Assembly: GCA_951217055.1 (NCBI GenBank)
Contig: OX578285.1
Coordinates: 56,951,102-57,015,101, forward strand
Length of the DNA stretch: 64,000 bases
DNA from: Gerris lacustris
Lineage: Eukaryota; Arthropoda; Insecta; Hemiptera; Gerridae
Direction of reading: 5' to 3'
Shown: in pieces, positions 22,671 to 34,665 of the stretch
How positions within the stretch are numbered: the first letter of the stretch is position 1
How the letters are laid out: each line of letters starts with the position of its first letter
Translations under genes and position numbers: made by a program
The notes under the pieces: model-generated
Seen by the model: the letters and a program-made list of their open reading frames with translations, nothing else
Databases searched by the model: none
Told to the model about the DNA's origin: nothing

Positions 22671-25600
22671 GTAAGTCGTAAAAACATTCTTAATATAATT
22701 TTAAAAATGATTTCATTTGCTCTTTTTATTTAACTGATGTAAAAGACATAAATAAATAAGATATTGTATATTTGTTTTATCACATTTTAAATTGAACTCA
22801 TTATTAATCCATCACATTTTTTCACTATTTCATCTGCATTCATTTGTCATTGGCAATGTTGAAAAAAAGTCACTTCTTAATTCCTAACATATTGTAGTCA
22901 AATAGTCATCCTACGATGTATGTATTGTGCAACAGATTCCTACTACATGTGAACTTTTTACAACAATTGTCATATTTAAGTATTAAAACTGAAAATAAAG
23001 TTAATATAGTAATGTACATTTTAGTATTTTAGGAATAATCCAGATGTTTTAAATAATTGCGAATATTGTTTCAATAAATTTACCATCTGTTGAATTATAT
23101 AAACAAACAGATTTTGAAGTAGAAACAATAATAACCGCATTATCTCTTAAACAAAAATTTACTTGTATTATTTTCACTCTAAATATATGTATTATAATTA
23201 CCTATCATATAAATAATTATTTATAATAAAATTTGTTTTTTAAAATAAATCGTATTTGGTGACAATCTGTTGTCTAAGACAAACATCGTAGATATTTATT
23301 TAAATATAATATTTTTGGTAATTCATGTGACAATTTAAAATTTGTGAATAATAAACTTATGAAGATATGTAATTAATAATTATGTTCTGTGATATTTTTC
23401 TTTAAAAATAATATAAAATATTGCACGAAAGATCATTTTCATTTTTATGCAAATGAGTTTTTTTTTAATGTATAATTATCAAAATGAATATTAAAATTTG
23501 TATTGCGTTTTAAATATTATGTAGATTGCATAAAATCGATAACATCTTGAATTGGATTCTGCGTCGAATCAAATTGTCAGATTTACGACTCCATTTTGTT
23601 TTTTAAAGGCTAATATTTTCGCAATATATCGACTTATTTATATCGTATATTTTATATTATTACCATTTTTTTCGAAACATCATACAATTTAAATATATTT
23701 ATATATTCATTTTTATGATTGTTACAAAGCATTTAAACAGATATGTCGTTTTGCATATTTTCTATAATGACCGACACTAAAATTATGGTAATAAAAGATA
23801 TTTTCATGACCGTAACATAAAGCGTCTGTTGCGCATCCATATTGAATAATGATAGGGAGGGGGTATCGAAGGACGGGTTTAAGCTGCGCAACACCTCATA
23901 GAGGCTGCCACCTTCATCTTGAAATCTATTAATCAAATTACAATTCAGTTTTCCATTTATCTCTTTATTATCAAATTTATCTCTACATATAATTTCAATT
24001 ATAATAGTTTTGTGCTAATATTTTTTTAACTACAGCAAAATAGATATTTAAATGGCCTCTTCATCCTCCAGACATGCGCAGTACCTCAAATTCATTTCAT
24101 TATGGCGTTTTAAGCAATATTATGCAATATGTTAACTGAGTTATGATTCTTAACTTTTATTATTAAAAATCTTAAATAATTTGATTCATTTTAATTTTTT
24201 TTAATAAATATTTTATATTATACCTATATAAATATATAAGCTATTACGCATTATTTATTATTGTTAGATAATAATAAAATACATTTAATAGATTTATTTT
24301 TATCATAACCTATCTTTTTTTTACATACGTCGTTCTAATTAACTTATAATTAATACAATTTTAAAGGTTTTAATAATTAATTAAAGTGTAAATAATTAAT
24401 ATTTGGGAATACCATGATAAAGAGATGGGCACTTATTTAGATTGTTACTCCCTTTATAAAAAAACAGAGGGGGAGTAACAATCAAAAGAAGGTGTACGGA
24501 CTGTTCTTCTTTAGACTGTTACTCCCCTTATAAAAACAGAAGTGTGATGTTCCTTTGTTCCAAAGTACATTGGACTAAACATCCCTTTGTCTTAATAGTT
24601 ATTTAGACAAAGTCATTTATATCCTAAAATATACAGGGGAGTAACAATCAAAAGAAGGTGTACGGAATGTTCTTCTTTAGACTGTTACTCCCCTTATAAA
24701 AACAGAAGTGTGATATTCCTTTGTTCCAAAGTACATTGGACTAAACATCCCTTTGTCTTAATAGTTATTTAGTCAAAGTCATTTATATCCTAAAATAAAC
24801 AGGGGAGTAACAATCAAAAGAAGGTGTACGGAATGTTCTTCTTTAGACTGTTACTCCCCTTATAAAAACAGAAGTGTGATATTCCTTTGTTCCAAAGTAC
24901 ATTGGACTAAACATCCCTTTGTCTTAATAGTTATTTAGTCAAAGTCATTTATATCCTAAAAAAAACAGGGGAGTAACAATCAAAAGAAGGTGTACTGAAT
25001 GTTCTTCTTAGACTGTTACTCCCCTTATAAAAACAGAAGTGTGATATTCCTTTGTTCCAAAGTACATAAGACTAAACATCCCTTTGTCTTAATAGTTATT
25101 TAGTCAAAGTCATTTATATCCTAAAATAAACAGGGGAGTAACAATCAAAAGATGGTGTACAGAATGTTCTTCTTTAGACTGTTACTCCCCTTATAAAAAC
25201 AGAAGTGTGATATTCCTTTGTTCCAAAGTACATTGGATTAAACATCCCTTTGCCTTAATAGTTATTTAGTCAAAGTCATTTATATTCTAAAACAACTTAG
25301 GGGAGTAACAATCTAAAGAAGTACCAATACCAAGAGATGTGTAGTTTGATGTCTTAAATTTATTTTAAAATACATTAATATTATTATCTCTTTACGTATT
25401 TAAACATAATATATATTTCTTGTCTTTTTAAATTGTAGACAAATAACACTAGATAATCTCCATACTAGAACTTCATATATGAACATATAAATATTATTTG
25501 TATTATTAAATATATGTATACAGTTTAATTTTATGTGTCAATATTAATTATGCTTGAATGATGATTCTATTTATTCATTTAAATTGTTAGTAAATTTGAT

Positions 25601-27782
25601 AAAAACAAGCTGATGATTAATTTTACTTTTAAAACCACATCGCAGCGGTACGCACCTTTGTATATAATTCATGGATAGGTTTATCATGAATAAGTATCAA
25701 ATTAATATTAACTAGAGGTCGACCAAGAAGTCGTGGAAATGAGAGGAGTGCGCTAGTGTCGTCATGTACAGTCAGTTTTTGATATAATAGACCACGGTCA
25801 AAACACACAGTGTTATTCTTCTGTTATTAATAATTTTATTTTTGATAACTTCTATATTTTTTGGAACAGGCAACACTGTACCTGATAAGAAATCACTAAT
25901 AATATACGATAATATCTTTATATTATTATTTATTGATTATTCATAATAATATTCTTTAAATCTAAATCGATATTCTTTTTCCTTAATCTATTTTTTTTTC
26001 TTCCTCTTTATTTCTGAGTTTGATTTGGATTTAGAACAGTTGTGACTATAGTTCGTGCTGTATAAAAACAAACAAAACAGGAAACCTAACAGATTGGAAA
26101 CCTTCCTGTTGTTATTCGTGAGATTTGACATAACTGGGCATGTCATACAAACTAGGAATGGTTATTGTCTTAGCACCCGACTGTACTGACTTCGGCACTA
26201 CTCGGAAGTTCCGATTTTAAACGAAGTTAAGCTTTCCGTTTCTCCCGTGTTCATGACTTCTTGGTCGACCTCTAGTAGAAATAATAAAATAACTTTTTTT
26301 AGATCAGTCAAAGTTCCGTCATAGCAAATCCTTTGTGTAAAATCTAGTGCTATCATATTACCGTAAATTGCTAATCCAGTTTATAATTTACATCTATATG
26401 TTTGCTCATAATAATTTCACAATTTCTCTCATTTAATATCTTGTCCTTTTGAATCGCTTAGCATTATGTATGTTTTATCCTAACAGAAAGAAAATAATCA
26501 TCCTTTTGATGGAACCTCCAATGAAACATTACACGATCAAGACAAACTTTTAAGCCCTTCAAGTTTGTACCGAATGTTTGTTAGTGCGTTGACAGCAAGG
26601 GAAAGTAAAAAAATTGGGTGGGGAGCCAATGAGAGTTCAGTATTTTAAAATTCCTACGATCTCATTGGCTCCCCACTAATTTGTTTTTACTTTCCCGCTC
26701 TGTCAACACACTAACAAACATCGTGGAGATCTTTATTGCTATTGTAATAAGACTTGTCTCATTTTATTGTATCATCTACTCTCTCTGTATGTACCTATTT
26801 TTTTCACTATATTTTATAGCACATACCATTCTTTATTTATACCTTGAAGAAGGAAATATATTTTTCGAAACGTTGGTAAAACAAAAATTTCATTTTTAAA
26901 TTTTTACTGATCTTCGCTATCCTCAATATTGTAATAGATTAAATTAATGTTTATTTATTTCTTTCGAAAAATAATAATAATTTAAAATAATTTTATTATT
27001 AATAGTTTATAATAAACACATTAGCTTTTACTATTAATTATTTATATTTAAAAATAATAATAAATTAATTGAAATCCAAAAGAAAAATAAAAAATAAAAA
27101 ATAAATAAACGGCAGTCAAAGAGATAAGGATATATAAGAAACATAGCATCCGAATCTTTGACGTGCCTATAGTAAATGATATTTAAAAAAAAAAAAAAAA
27201 TTGTCTTTACTTATTCTTGTTTAAAATTTTTCATTTATCAAGATATCAAATTTAAAATTTTGTAAATAAAAAATAGTTAAATATGCCTACAATAAATTAA
27301 AAGAAGAAAACTTTTTCTTTTTAAAAAAAAAACAGGCTTAAGTAACAAATGTAAAGCTAACGTTAATTTTATGTTGTTTTTTTACATTATAAATAAATAA
27401 ATACCAAATAACATCTGTGAATCATAATATGGTAATGTCGATGAATAAATTAACCAAAATAATAGCTGAACAACGTCAACAAGACGTAACGTATACAGAT
27501 TTGACTATTGACTTTAATAGTAACTGAGAACTTTGCCTAACGTAAAAACATTAACTCGACAGTGAGATGATATCTTTTGAGCTTTTGCGTGACAAATTGA
27601 AAATAAACAAGAGGAATTTTAAGATAGAAGTAATAATATTCCAAAGAAAAACATAAATTTTAGGTGAAAGGACTAGAAATTATTAAGATAAAATAATAAA
27701 AACAAAGTGAGACCTAACTAAAGAAAAAACAAACAAATAATAAAATTAAAATGATGAACTAAGATCTTTTATGATTTTACGC

Positions 27783-27816
<34 letters not shown>

Positions 27817-30800
27817 AACATGGATCCGAAAGAACTTAGTTTTTTCGGTCATCCTTAAAATATTAAATATTACAGAGGATCGAATTTTGCGTTGAATATG
27901 GCCAATATCAGCTCTGTACAATAAAATCATTTGAAAATGAAAACAAATAAATTCAATGTAAATTTAAAATTCTATAATAAGATAAAGACCATCTTATTGG
28001 ATTAACTAAATAAAGTAAAAGGGACTAGGAACTTTGCAATGTTGAAAATCAGGGTTTTTTTTGTCAAGAGCGATTGGTCTCATTTGACATAGACCTCCAT
28101 GCTTTACATAACAAGGTTTGTTTCAAAGAATTTTATTGATAATTTTATGTTAAACAACGAGGATTTTAATGTTTATTGCGAATATTTCGATAACGAAGCT
28201 ATTTTTTTGTTTAGTTTCAAATGTCCATATACCGAAGTGGTGCGGTTTCGTTTGGGCACAGCCTAATATAATACTGCTTATTTGCTCGTTTGAAAACTTG
28301 TTTTATTGTCCGCCTATGTAGAGATAATAGATAAAATATAAAATCAATTATGTTTTTATTTATTTGCTTGTTTAGTACATCAAGGAACCACCACCTACTC
28401 CTGTCGAGGAGGTCGGCTGGGGTGATGGATTGGAGGATTATTTAGGCCAGATAAGCGGAGTCTCGGTTAATCAACATGGTCAACCTGTCGTCTTTCATCG
28501 CGGTCATCGCACCTGGGACACACAGTGAGTTAAATCTTAAAGAGTCTCTAATTTTTAATTCCAAGGTTCTATAATATTATTATCTTAGCTTGTTAAGTCT
28601 TTCTAATACCGTCCACCGTCCTTTAATGGAATTTAAAGAAAATGGAATATTTGATGTGATATAAATTCTCACAAGATGGCTTCCTCACTTCCTCAAGGGA
28701 AAACAAGTCAATTTTTAACTACGAAAAGAATCACTTTCTACGCATCAGAACAGAGATAAAATGTTTATACTTCGTATCAATCGTAGATAAAATTATTTTT
28801 ATCCAATTTTTTTTTTCAGTGCTTTTGACGAAGGATTCAACTACCAGTATAAGAATCCCCTTGCTGAGGACCCTGTTGTCCTACTGGATCCTACCACAGG
28901 AAAGATTATTTCGTCTTGGGGAGCAGGAATATTCTACCTGCCTCATGGAATAACTGTCGACAGAAACGATAATGTGTGGCTCACTGATGTAGCAATGCAT
29001 CAAGTGTTAAAGGTAGACTAAAAATTACTAAAAATCTATATTAATATTACTTGGAATTGTATTAGCTTCTGTACCGAGATGATTAATAGGTTTAGTGATA
29101 ATTAAAGAAATAAATTAGTATTAAATAGTTGTATTTCTGTCATCCTTAAAATAATCTATCAGGCTTACGTATTTTTAATAATTTCTTCTTAAAATTTATA
29201 ACAATTTCAGCAGTCATTCCATTGTTCTAATATTTTTATTTTTAAAACATATTGTATTTAATTTGGCAATTAAAAAAAAAATTATATTTATTTAATAATT
29301 TATAAATTAAGCTTGTTAAATTATTCTTTTACAGTGGCCAGCCAATTCGTCTTACCCTACACTGAGACTTGGCGAATTTTTTAATCCAGGAAGAGGAAAA
29401 ACGCAGTTTTGTCAGCCAACTTCAGTTGCAGTTGCATACACAAAGGACTTCTTTGTTGCAGACGGCTATTGCAACAGCCGTATACTGAAGTTTAACCACA
29501 AGGGAAATCTGATGCGAATCTTCCCCCAAAATGATGGTAGGGGTTTAACTTTTATTTCATATAACATGTTTCCCTTACTTCCTTGCTTAGTCGAGCCCTT
29601 TTCTACCTGCTGGTGGAAGAGGCCTGCCAGGTGTCAGAGACGCTTCGAGACAAGTATATCATGGTATGGACGATTAATTTGGTCCTCAGGGATTTGTCAC
29701 CCTCCGAATACACTTAACTTTTTTAATCCACGTGAGGCGTTTTCTTGCTCGAGCGAGGTCGTCTTCTTTCACATCTTACCTATTAGACTGTCTTTGAAAT
29801 TCTTCTGACTTCCATTAGCATCACACGACGCGACGGTACCGTCTGAGCTGGCCATCTTTAATTATTTTTTTCCAACGGTCTTACTCCTATTTCTAGTCTG
29901 TTCATTACTGTTTCTCTTTATATCTTTAGCTACTTTCCTAAAATTCAAATTTAGTGACGAAGGCGGTGTCCATGACTCGCAGCTATGCTTTACTGTTGGG
30001 ACACATTCCTGTTTCTCTTTTGTTGGTATAATTATTAAAGCAGAAATAAGAATGTCAGATAGCAAACGGATTTCAAAGTTTACGCCGGAGTGTCTAACAG
30101 CTGAATAACTGAGGAAGGATGATTTTTATCCGTTCTAATACCAGAAGATTACGATTGCCATCCATTTAAATTTATATAATTTAAACTGATATTACTCATT
30201 AATTTATGAATTGTATTTTTTTTTTTTTAATTTAATACAATGTGTGTTATTTTCAGAATTTCTCTCATTGCTGATACCGCATAGTTTGAGCCTGATAGAA
30301 CAAAAGGATACTCTATGCGTTGCCGATCGTGAAAATATGAGAGTTGCTTGCTTCAAGGCGGAGTTGGGCCGATACGCTCACAATAACTCGACGAAGCTCA
30401 ACCCATTTACTATCCATCAGCCCGATTTTGGAAGGATTTTCGCAATTGACACACTGGGTGTGTTTTTTTTTACATATATAAACTTGCATACTCTGTTCTG
30501 TATATACGTATCAGTAAAATCAAACTGTTACGATTGTTAAATTTAGCTGATACCCAAATATAAATTTAATTACTTAAATTACTAAATTCTGTTTGAATTT
30601 TCAAAAGTTATTTCCTTATTACGAAGTTAGAACTAAGTGCTAGCATGGATGATGACTATTAAATATAACTAATAATATTTAATCTCTCTTTTTATATTTA
30701 TATTATATCTTATACATAACTTTTTATATATTATTACAGGTAATTATGTCTACGCCGTAAATGGTCCTACATCACCCCTCCCGGTACAAGGATTCATCAT

Positions 30801-32013
30801 CGACCCGTTTTCAGAGATAGTTGTTGATCATTGGTCTCCAATGTCACAGGTATGTTAACGATATTAACAAACAAGATTAAATTAATAATAAAATAAAATA
30901 TTATTAATCTGTGTGGTACACCCTTCTAAATTTACTGAGAGAGAGAGTAAAGATGGTTGATGAGGTGTAAGAAATGAAAACTCCTATTTCATAGTGTGAG
31001 ACGTTTCGACCCTTAAAATAAGGTCATCTTCAGTCGTTTTTATTTATACCTTCTAAAATTAAAACAATAATTATAATTAAAACAACCTTCCTTTCAAATT
31101 TTTAAACATAATTAAGAAATCCTTACTACATTTAATATTTATCTCTTAAATTATATAACAGAATACACATTGTTCATAAAATATGTGAAACATACTTACA
31201 ATAATCATGGAATGTTGGTAATGGTTGTTGTAAAACATATCTATCTCCATAGCAGAGGGTCAAAATTAAAAATATTTAAATTAGTCAGTTAACATTACTA
31301 ATTACTACCATACCAACTTCATCAATTACCACGGTTTTATATTTTATAATAAATATATATATATAAAAAATTTAATAACAGGGTACATTAAAAATTAACA
31401 AAATAAAATAAGATACATTACACAAGTAAAAACATTATAAAAACAGACACAAATGCAAAAATGTTAAAGTTCTGAGAGGTATATATTAACTTTTGCTAAC
31501 TTTTGGAAGGTTGTTTTAATTATAATTATTGTTTTAATTTTAGAAGGTATAAATAAAAACGACTGAAGATGGCCTTATTTTAAGGGTCGAAACGTCTCAC
31601 ACTATGAAATAGGAGTTTTCATTTCTTATACCTCATCAACCATCTTTACTCTCTCTCTCAGGATATTAACAAAGTAAAAATTATAATGTAACAATGTAAT
31701 ATATAACTAGATTGTGAAGAGAACTAAATAATTTCTTAGAATGTTCATACAATTTTGGAAAAAGTTTTTCCAAACTAACTCGGAAAAAATCCCGACCATT
31801 AGGTTAATCCCTCGACTATGTCAATCCACCATAATATACTAATGCTTGATGCTTATAAGTAACTAATATTGACCTAATATTGAATTTCAGCCGTTTACAA
31901 ATCCTCATGATATTGCCATTTCACCTGTCGATGGAAGTCTCTACGTCGCTGAACTATCGCCCAACAAGCTGTGGAAGTTCAAGCTGAACCCAGTGGATAC
32001 TCTGAATGTGTAA
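22542..32013 (+). CDS. PAL: Peptidyl-alpha-hydroxyglycine alpha-amidating lyase (PAL), seven exons, 368 aa
   Basis: Exons 22542-22670, 28376-28524, 28820-29012, 29335-29536, 30257-30457, 30740-30849 and 31891-32013 join into 1107 nt, 368 codons plus TAA, with GT/AG at every intron. The protein has a signal peptide (about residues 1-21, cleavage near AFC|QDL) and a single six-bladed beta-propeller of NHL type. PAL cleaves peptidyl-alpha-hydroxyglycine, made by PHM, into amidated peptide and glyoxylate in secretory granules. Conserved features: Arg85 in FHRG, zinc ligands His135 (YLPHG), His233 (IPHS) and His334 (NPHD, whose Asp335 is the calcium ligand), catalytic Tyr202 in DGYCNSRI, and disulfide pairs Cys183-Cys203 and Cys245-Cys256. 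Possible N-glycosylation at Asn161 and Asn268. It has no PHM domain and no transmembrane segment, as in insect monofunctional PAL. Intron 1 is 5.7 kb. Vertebrate PAM carries both activities in one protein. Confidence 0.95.
22671..24420. other. PAL intron 1, first part: AT-rich
   Basis: No ORF, repeat or transposon end supported over this 1.75 kb. Confidence 0.5.
24420..25325. repeat. Tandem array of a ~165-bp unit (five copies) in PAL intron 1
   Basis: Units start with GGGGAGTAACAATC near 24466, 24634, 24799, 24965, 25130 and the end copy at 25298. Each holds an inverted pair GGGAGTAACAATC / GACTGTTACTCCC, so every unit can form a hairpin. Outer flanks (24436-24460 and 25298-25325) carry the same motif in opposite orientation, like termini of a MITE that was amplified in tandem. 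Units are nearly identical. Confidence 0.9.
25711..26275. mobile_element. 565-bp DNA transposon remnant with perfect 22-bp TIRs, PAL intron 1
   Basis: 25711-25732 (ACTAGAGGTCGACCAAGAAG...) and 26254-26275 are perfect inverted complements. No transposase and no clear target duplication (TTA left, AGA right), so the superfamily is open. Confidence 0.8.
26571..26723. mobile_element. Palindromic MITE, family P, copy 1
   Basis: The arms fold over almost all of 153 bp (ATGTTTGTTAGTG ... CACTAACAAACAT; GTGGGGAGCCAATGAGA ... TCTCATTGGCTCCCCAC) with a short AT loop. Same design and partly the same sequence as 39066-39256 and 63350-63515. Confidence 0.85.
26724..28375. other. PAL intron 1, last part: AT-rich
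   Basis: At 26826-26885 a phrase CCTTGAAGAAGG...TTTTTCGAAACGTTGG resembles transposon-end text also echoed in the foldbacks at 20091 and 30935. A poly-A run lies at 27786-27813. No gene seen. Confidence 0.45.
28376..28524 (+). CDS. PAL: PAL exon 2
   Basis: Acceptor TTTAG at 28375, donor CACA|GTGAGT. Encodes PPPTPVEEV...GWGDGL and FHRGHRTWD with catalytic Arg85. Ends in phase 2. Confidence 0.93.
28820..29012 (+). CDS. PAL: PAL exon 3
   Basis: Acceptor TTTTTTCAG, donor AAG|GTAGAC. Encodes YLPHGITVD with zinc ligand His135 and WLTDVAMHQV. Confidence 0.95.
29335..29536 (+). CDS. PAL: PAL exon 4
   Basis: Acceptor TTTTACAG, donor GATG|GTAGGG. Encodes FCQPTSVAV and VADGYCNSRI (Tyr202, disulfide Cys183-Cys203). 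Ends in phase 1. Confidence 0.95.
29537..30256 (-). mobile_element. Intron 4 of PAL: GC-richer retroelement- or transposon-like remnant
   Basis: About 29590-30065 is GC-richer than the other introns. On the minus strand an ATG at about 29853 opens MASSDGTVASCDANGSQKN... for some 28 codons, then stops. A separate 67-codon frame (30065-29862) precedes it. Both look like pieces of a decayed mobile element or processed sequence; I cannot assign a family. Confidence 0.35.
30257..30457 (+). CDS. PAL: PAL exon 5
   Basis: Acceptor ATTTTCAG, donor CTGG|GTGTGT. Encodes IPHSLSL (zinc ligand His233), CVADRENMRVACF and FGRIFAID. Ends in phase 1. Confidence 0.94.
30740..30849 (+). CDS. PAL: PAL exon 6
   Basis: Acceptor TTATTACAG, donor CAG|GTATGT. 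Encodes YVYAVNG and VQGFIIDP. Phase 0 at the end. Confidence 0.94.
30935..31660. mobile_element. 726-bp foldback element in PAL intron 6
   Basis: Arms 30935-31093 and 31505-31660 are inverted copies (for example GACGTTTCGACCCTTAAAAT and ACTGAAGATGGCC text), loop about 410 bp of AT-rich DNA. No ORF. The arm text shares CTGAAGATG(G/C)CC with the inner foldback at 20091. Confidence 0.88.
31891..32013 (+). CDS. PAL: PAL exon 7 and stop
   Basis: Acceptor GAATTTCAG, then NPHDIAISP (zinc ligand His334, calcium ligand Asp335), LYVAE and LWKFKL, TAA at 32011-32013. Confidence 0.94.
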   Translation, partial: PFTNPHDIAISPVDGSLYVAELSPNKLWKFKLNPVDTLNV

Positions 32014-32155
32014 AATTTAATTCATGTAATAATATTCAATATTTTATTATCGATGTCGTGTGTTTTTGATGTTTTGAAGGTTAACTTTTTAAAACTTTAT
32101 CTACTTTTTATTTGATACATTATTAATGGTTTTACTGGATAATTTAAGTACGTTA

Positions 32156-32202
<47 letters not shown>

Positions 32203-32743
32203 TACAATTTAATTTCACAAATCTATACATACAAAAATAACATTATTAACCCGTAAAAAATATTTACAAATCATTCTGCTTATCCGTTATTTTTCAGTGG
32301 AAAACAGATTATGTTTGTTAACCAACAGTTACGGTCACCGTAGTTTTTAAAATATAAGATCCCTTAATGTGACAAGTTACCAAAAAGAAAGAGAATTTAT
32401 TAATTACTCCCATAAAATGGGGGTGCCTATTTAAATTTGTGTTTAATAACCAGTGAAATTAATATCTAAGGGTACTGCGATGATCATTATAAGTTTCAAT
32501 AGAAAGTTAAACGGAGTTAGTTTATTTTAATTATTATTATTATTATCATTATTATTGTTATTATTTTATGTAGTTTAGTTCTAACTAGTGCGCTATTAAA
32601 TTAAATTTTACAAATAAGCACCTCGTTGATCCGTCAAAATAAAAAAAATAATTTTAAGGATAAACATTCGTGTTGTACTCTTGTTAACTCAGCAGTGAGT
32701 ACGCTAAAACGCCGTTCAATTTACTATATTAACAAACAATAAA
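32014..32743. other. PAL 3' region
   Basis: Probable 3'UTR then AT-rich spacer; poly-T 32161-32201. Candidate polyadenylation motifs are non-unique here, so I do not pick one. Confidence 0.4.
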
Positions 32744-32940
32744 AGAGTCTGATAAATATAGATCTGCTGGAGGAATTAACGTCAGAGATTTTTGAATCCC
32801 GATATTTCACACCCATTACAGGGACTATTTTCAAGGGAAACGACTCCCTTGAAAATGATTCCTGCAATCGGTTCGAAACGACGGGATTCAGGAAATCTCC
32901 GACAAGGTTGACTGCAGAAGATCTAGATTTATCAGACTCT
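32744..32940. mobile_element. 197-bp palindromic MITE
   Basis: Outer arms AGAGTCTGATAAATATAGATCT ... and its complement at 32911-32940, inner arms CTCCCTTGAAAATGATTCC / GGGACTATTTTCAAGGG. No coding capacity. Confidence 0.85.
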
Positions 32941-33663
32941 GACCGCGGAAACTTACGCTATAGAGTCATAGAGTCTATTTAATTTGTAATTACTCAACAA
33001 AATCCTATTATATAATCTATAAATTTGTAATCTTAAAAAAATAAACTATTAATTTGAATGATAACTTAGAAATTAAAAAAAAAAAACTACCAATATTTTA
33101 ATTAAAATTAGTCCATGTCTGATTCAGTTTACGACTTAAAAGTGATATGAGTAAATCAGCTGTGAAATAAGTCTAAGTAGAATTCAGTTCGTAATCGGTT
33201 AAGTACGTCGAGAAACTGAATCAATGCCAGACATAATTATAGATTTATTTTTAGTCTTTAGTTTTTGATTGGAAAACATATTTAAGAGGTGATAAAATAA
33301 TTGTCTTTTGACTCTAGAACAAATCTAGTGCCACGGGCAGTGCTCATTTTAAACGAATTTCGAAACATAGCGTTCTAAGATTACACCGTACTAATTTATA
33401 ACGGGAATTACAAAAAGATTATTATTTATATTTATTTATTTGTATATTTTTTTTATTCGTTTTGTGTTATTGTTATTATTATTATTTATAATACAGTATT
33501 GTAAATTAATTTTTTTTTTTTTTAAACTGTGTTTTGGCGAAATATCACCTGCTGTCAACGAGGTCTGGAAATCAATAACAAAAATTTAAAGACTAAAATT
33601 AACAGATTGATAATCACAAACAATCTAAATCCGAAAATAATATATAAATCCAAAATCTGAAAG

Positions 33664-33729
<66 letters not shown>

Positions 33730-34125
33730 CCAAAACAATTAATACATAATTATCTATTCTTTAATTAGATTGTGTGTTAAGCCATCATAAAATTCAATAA
33801 TGTTATTTAACTTAATAACTAAGCAACCCTTATCAAATTATTTAAATAAAATATAATTTCCAATATAACACCGTTTTGCGAGAAGAGAGATCAAAGATGT
33901 AATAACATTAGCTTTTATGTCCATATCATACATTTATTTCTTTTTACCATCAATGCACATTTTTACAATATAGTCTCTAGAGACATATTTAATTAAGTTT
34001 CCATTGAAGTTAATCTCCCTATTTATTTAATATCACTTACCTATGCATAATAAAACATTTATCGCATAACATTTATGTCCCCCATGACTCGTAACATTCC
34101 GTATTAGATCTAGTATTCCTATTAA
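32941..34125. other. AT-rich spacer with TA/T runs
   Basis: (TA)n 33668-33696 followed by T run to 33724. No gene seen. Confidence 0.5.
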
Positions 34126-34320
34126 TTAAATTAATTAATTAAATTAATTAAATTAATTAAATTAATCAAATTAATTAAATTAATCAAATTAATTAAATTA
34201 ATCAAATTAATTAAATTAATCAAATTAATCAAATTAATCAAATTAATCAAATTAATCAAATTAATTAAATTAATTAAATTAATTAAATTAATTAAATTAA
34301 TTAAATTAATTAAATTAAAA
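34126..34320. repeat. AATTAAATT simple-repeat array
   Basis: Iterated TTAATTAAA / TTAATCAAA 9-10-mers over about 190 bp. Confidence 0.9.
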
Positions 34321-34452
34321 GTATATAATAGAGTTTATTGTAGCAAACAAATCTAAATGTGTTAATTAATTAATTAACTTAATTTAATTAATTAACTCTG
34401 CATAATAACACATTTAGATTTGTTTGCTACAATAAACTCTATTATATACTTT
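34317..34452. mobile_element. 136-bp palindrome
   Basis: Arms AAAGTATATAATAGAGTTTA... (34317-34366) and its complement (34403-34452) around an AATTAA loop; essentially perfect, so young. Confidence 0.85.
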
Positions 34453-34500
34453 AAATTTTAATGTAAACCATTACACCGAAAATAATTGAGTTTCAGTACC

Positions 34501-34656
34501 TCTAAGAGCGTGGCAGGGGTGCTCTAGGCACTCGCCTAGAGAGAAGTGGCTGAAACTCTCCACCACGGGGTTAGAAAAATGGGCCCAAAAATGTGGCCTG
34601 ATTGCTAGGTTCGAACTAGTGGTTCGTCCTTCCCGTCTAAGGACTACTACTGTTAC
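34501..34656 (+). mobile_element. SINE, copy 3 (short, + strand)
   Basis: Body GTTCGAACTAGTGGTTCGTCC and tail CTACTACT match the 3' half of the SINEs at 2396 and 9583. Flanked by direct repeats TTCAGTACC (34492-34500 and 34657-34665). The tRNA-like head is absent or replaced. Confidence 0.75.
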
Positions 34657-34665
34657 TTCAGTACC

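Noticed and set aside
29512..29808. 98-codon ORF reading out of PAL exon 4
   Set aside because: It is exon 4 continuing into the intron past a good donor at 29536.
30211..30540. 109-codon ORF around PAL exon 5
   Set aside because: Only 30257-30457 is exon; the rest is intron on both sides.
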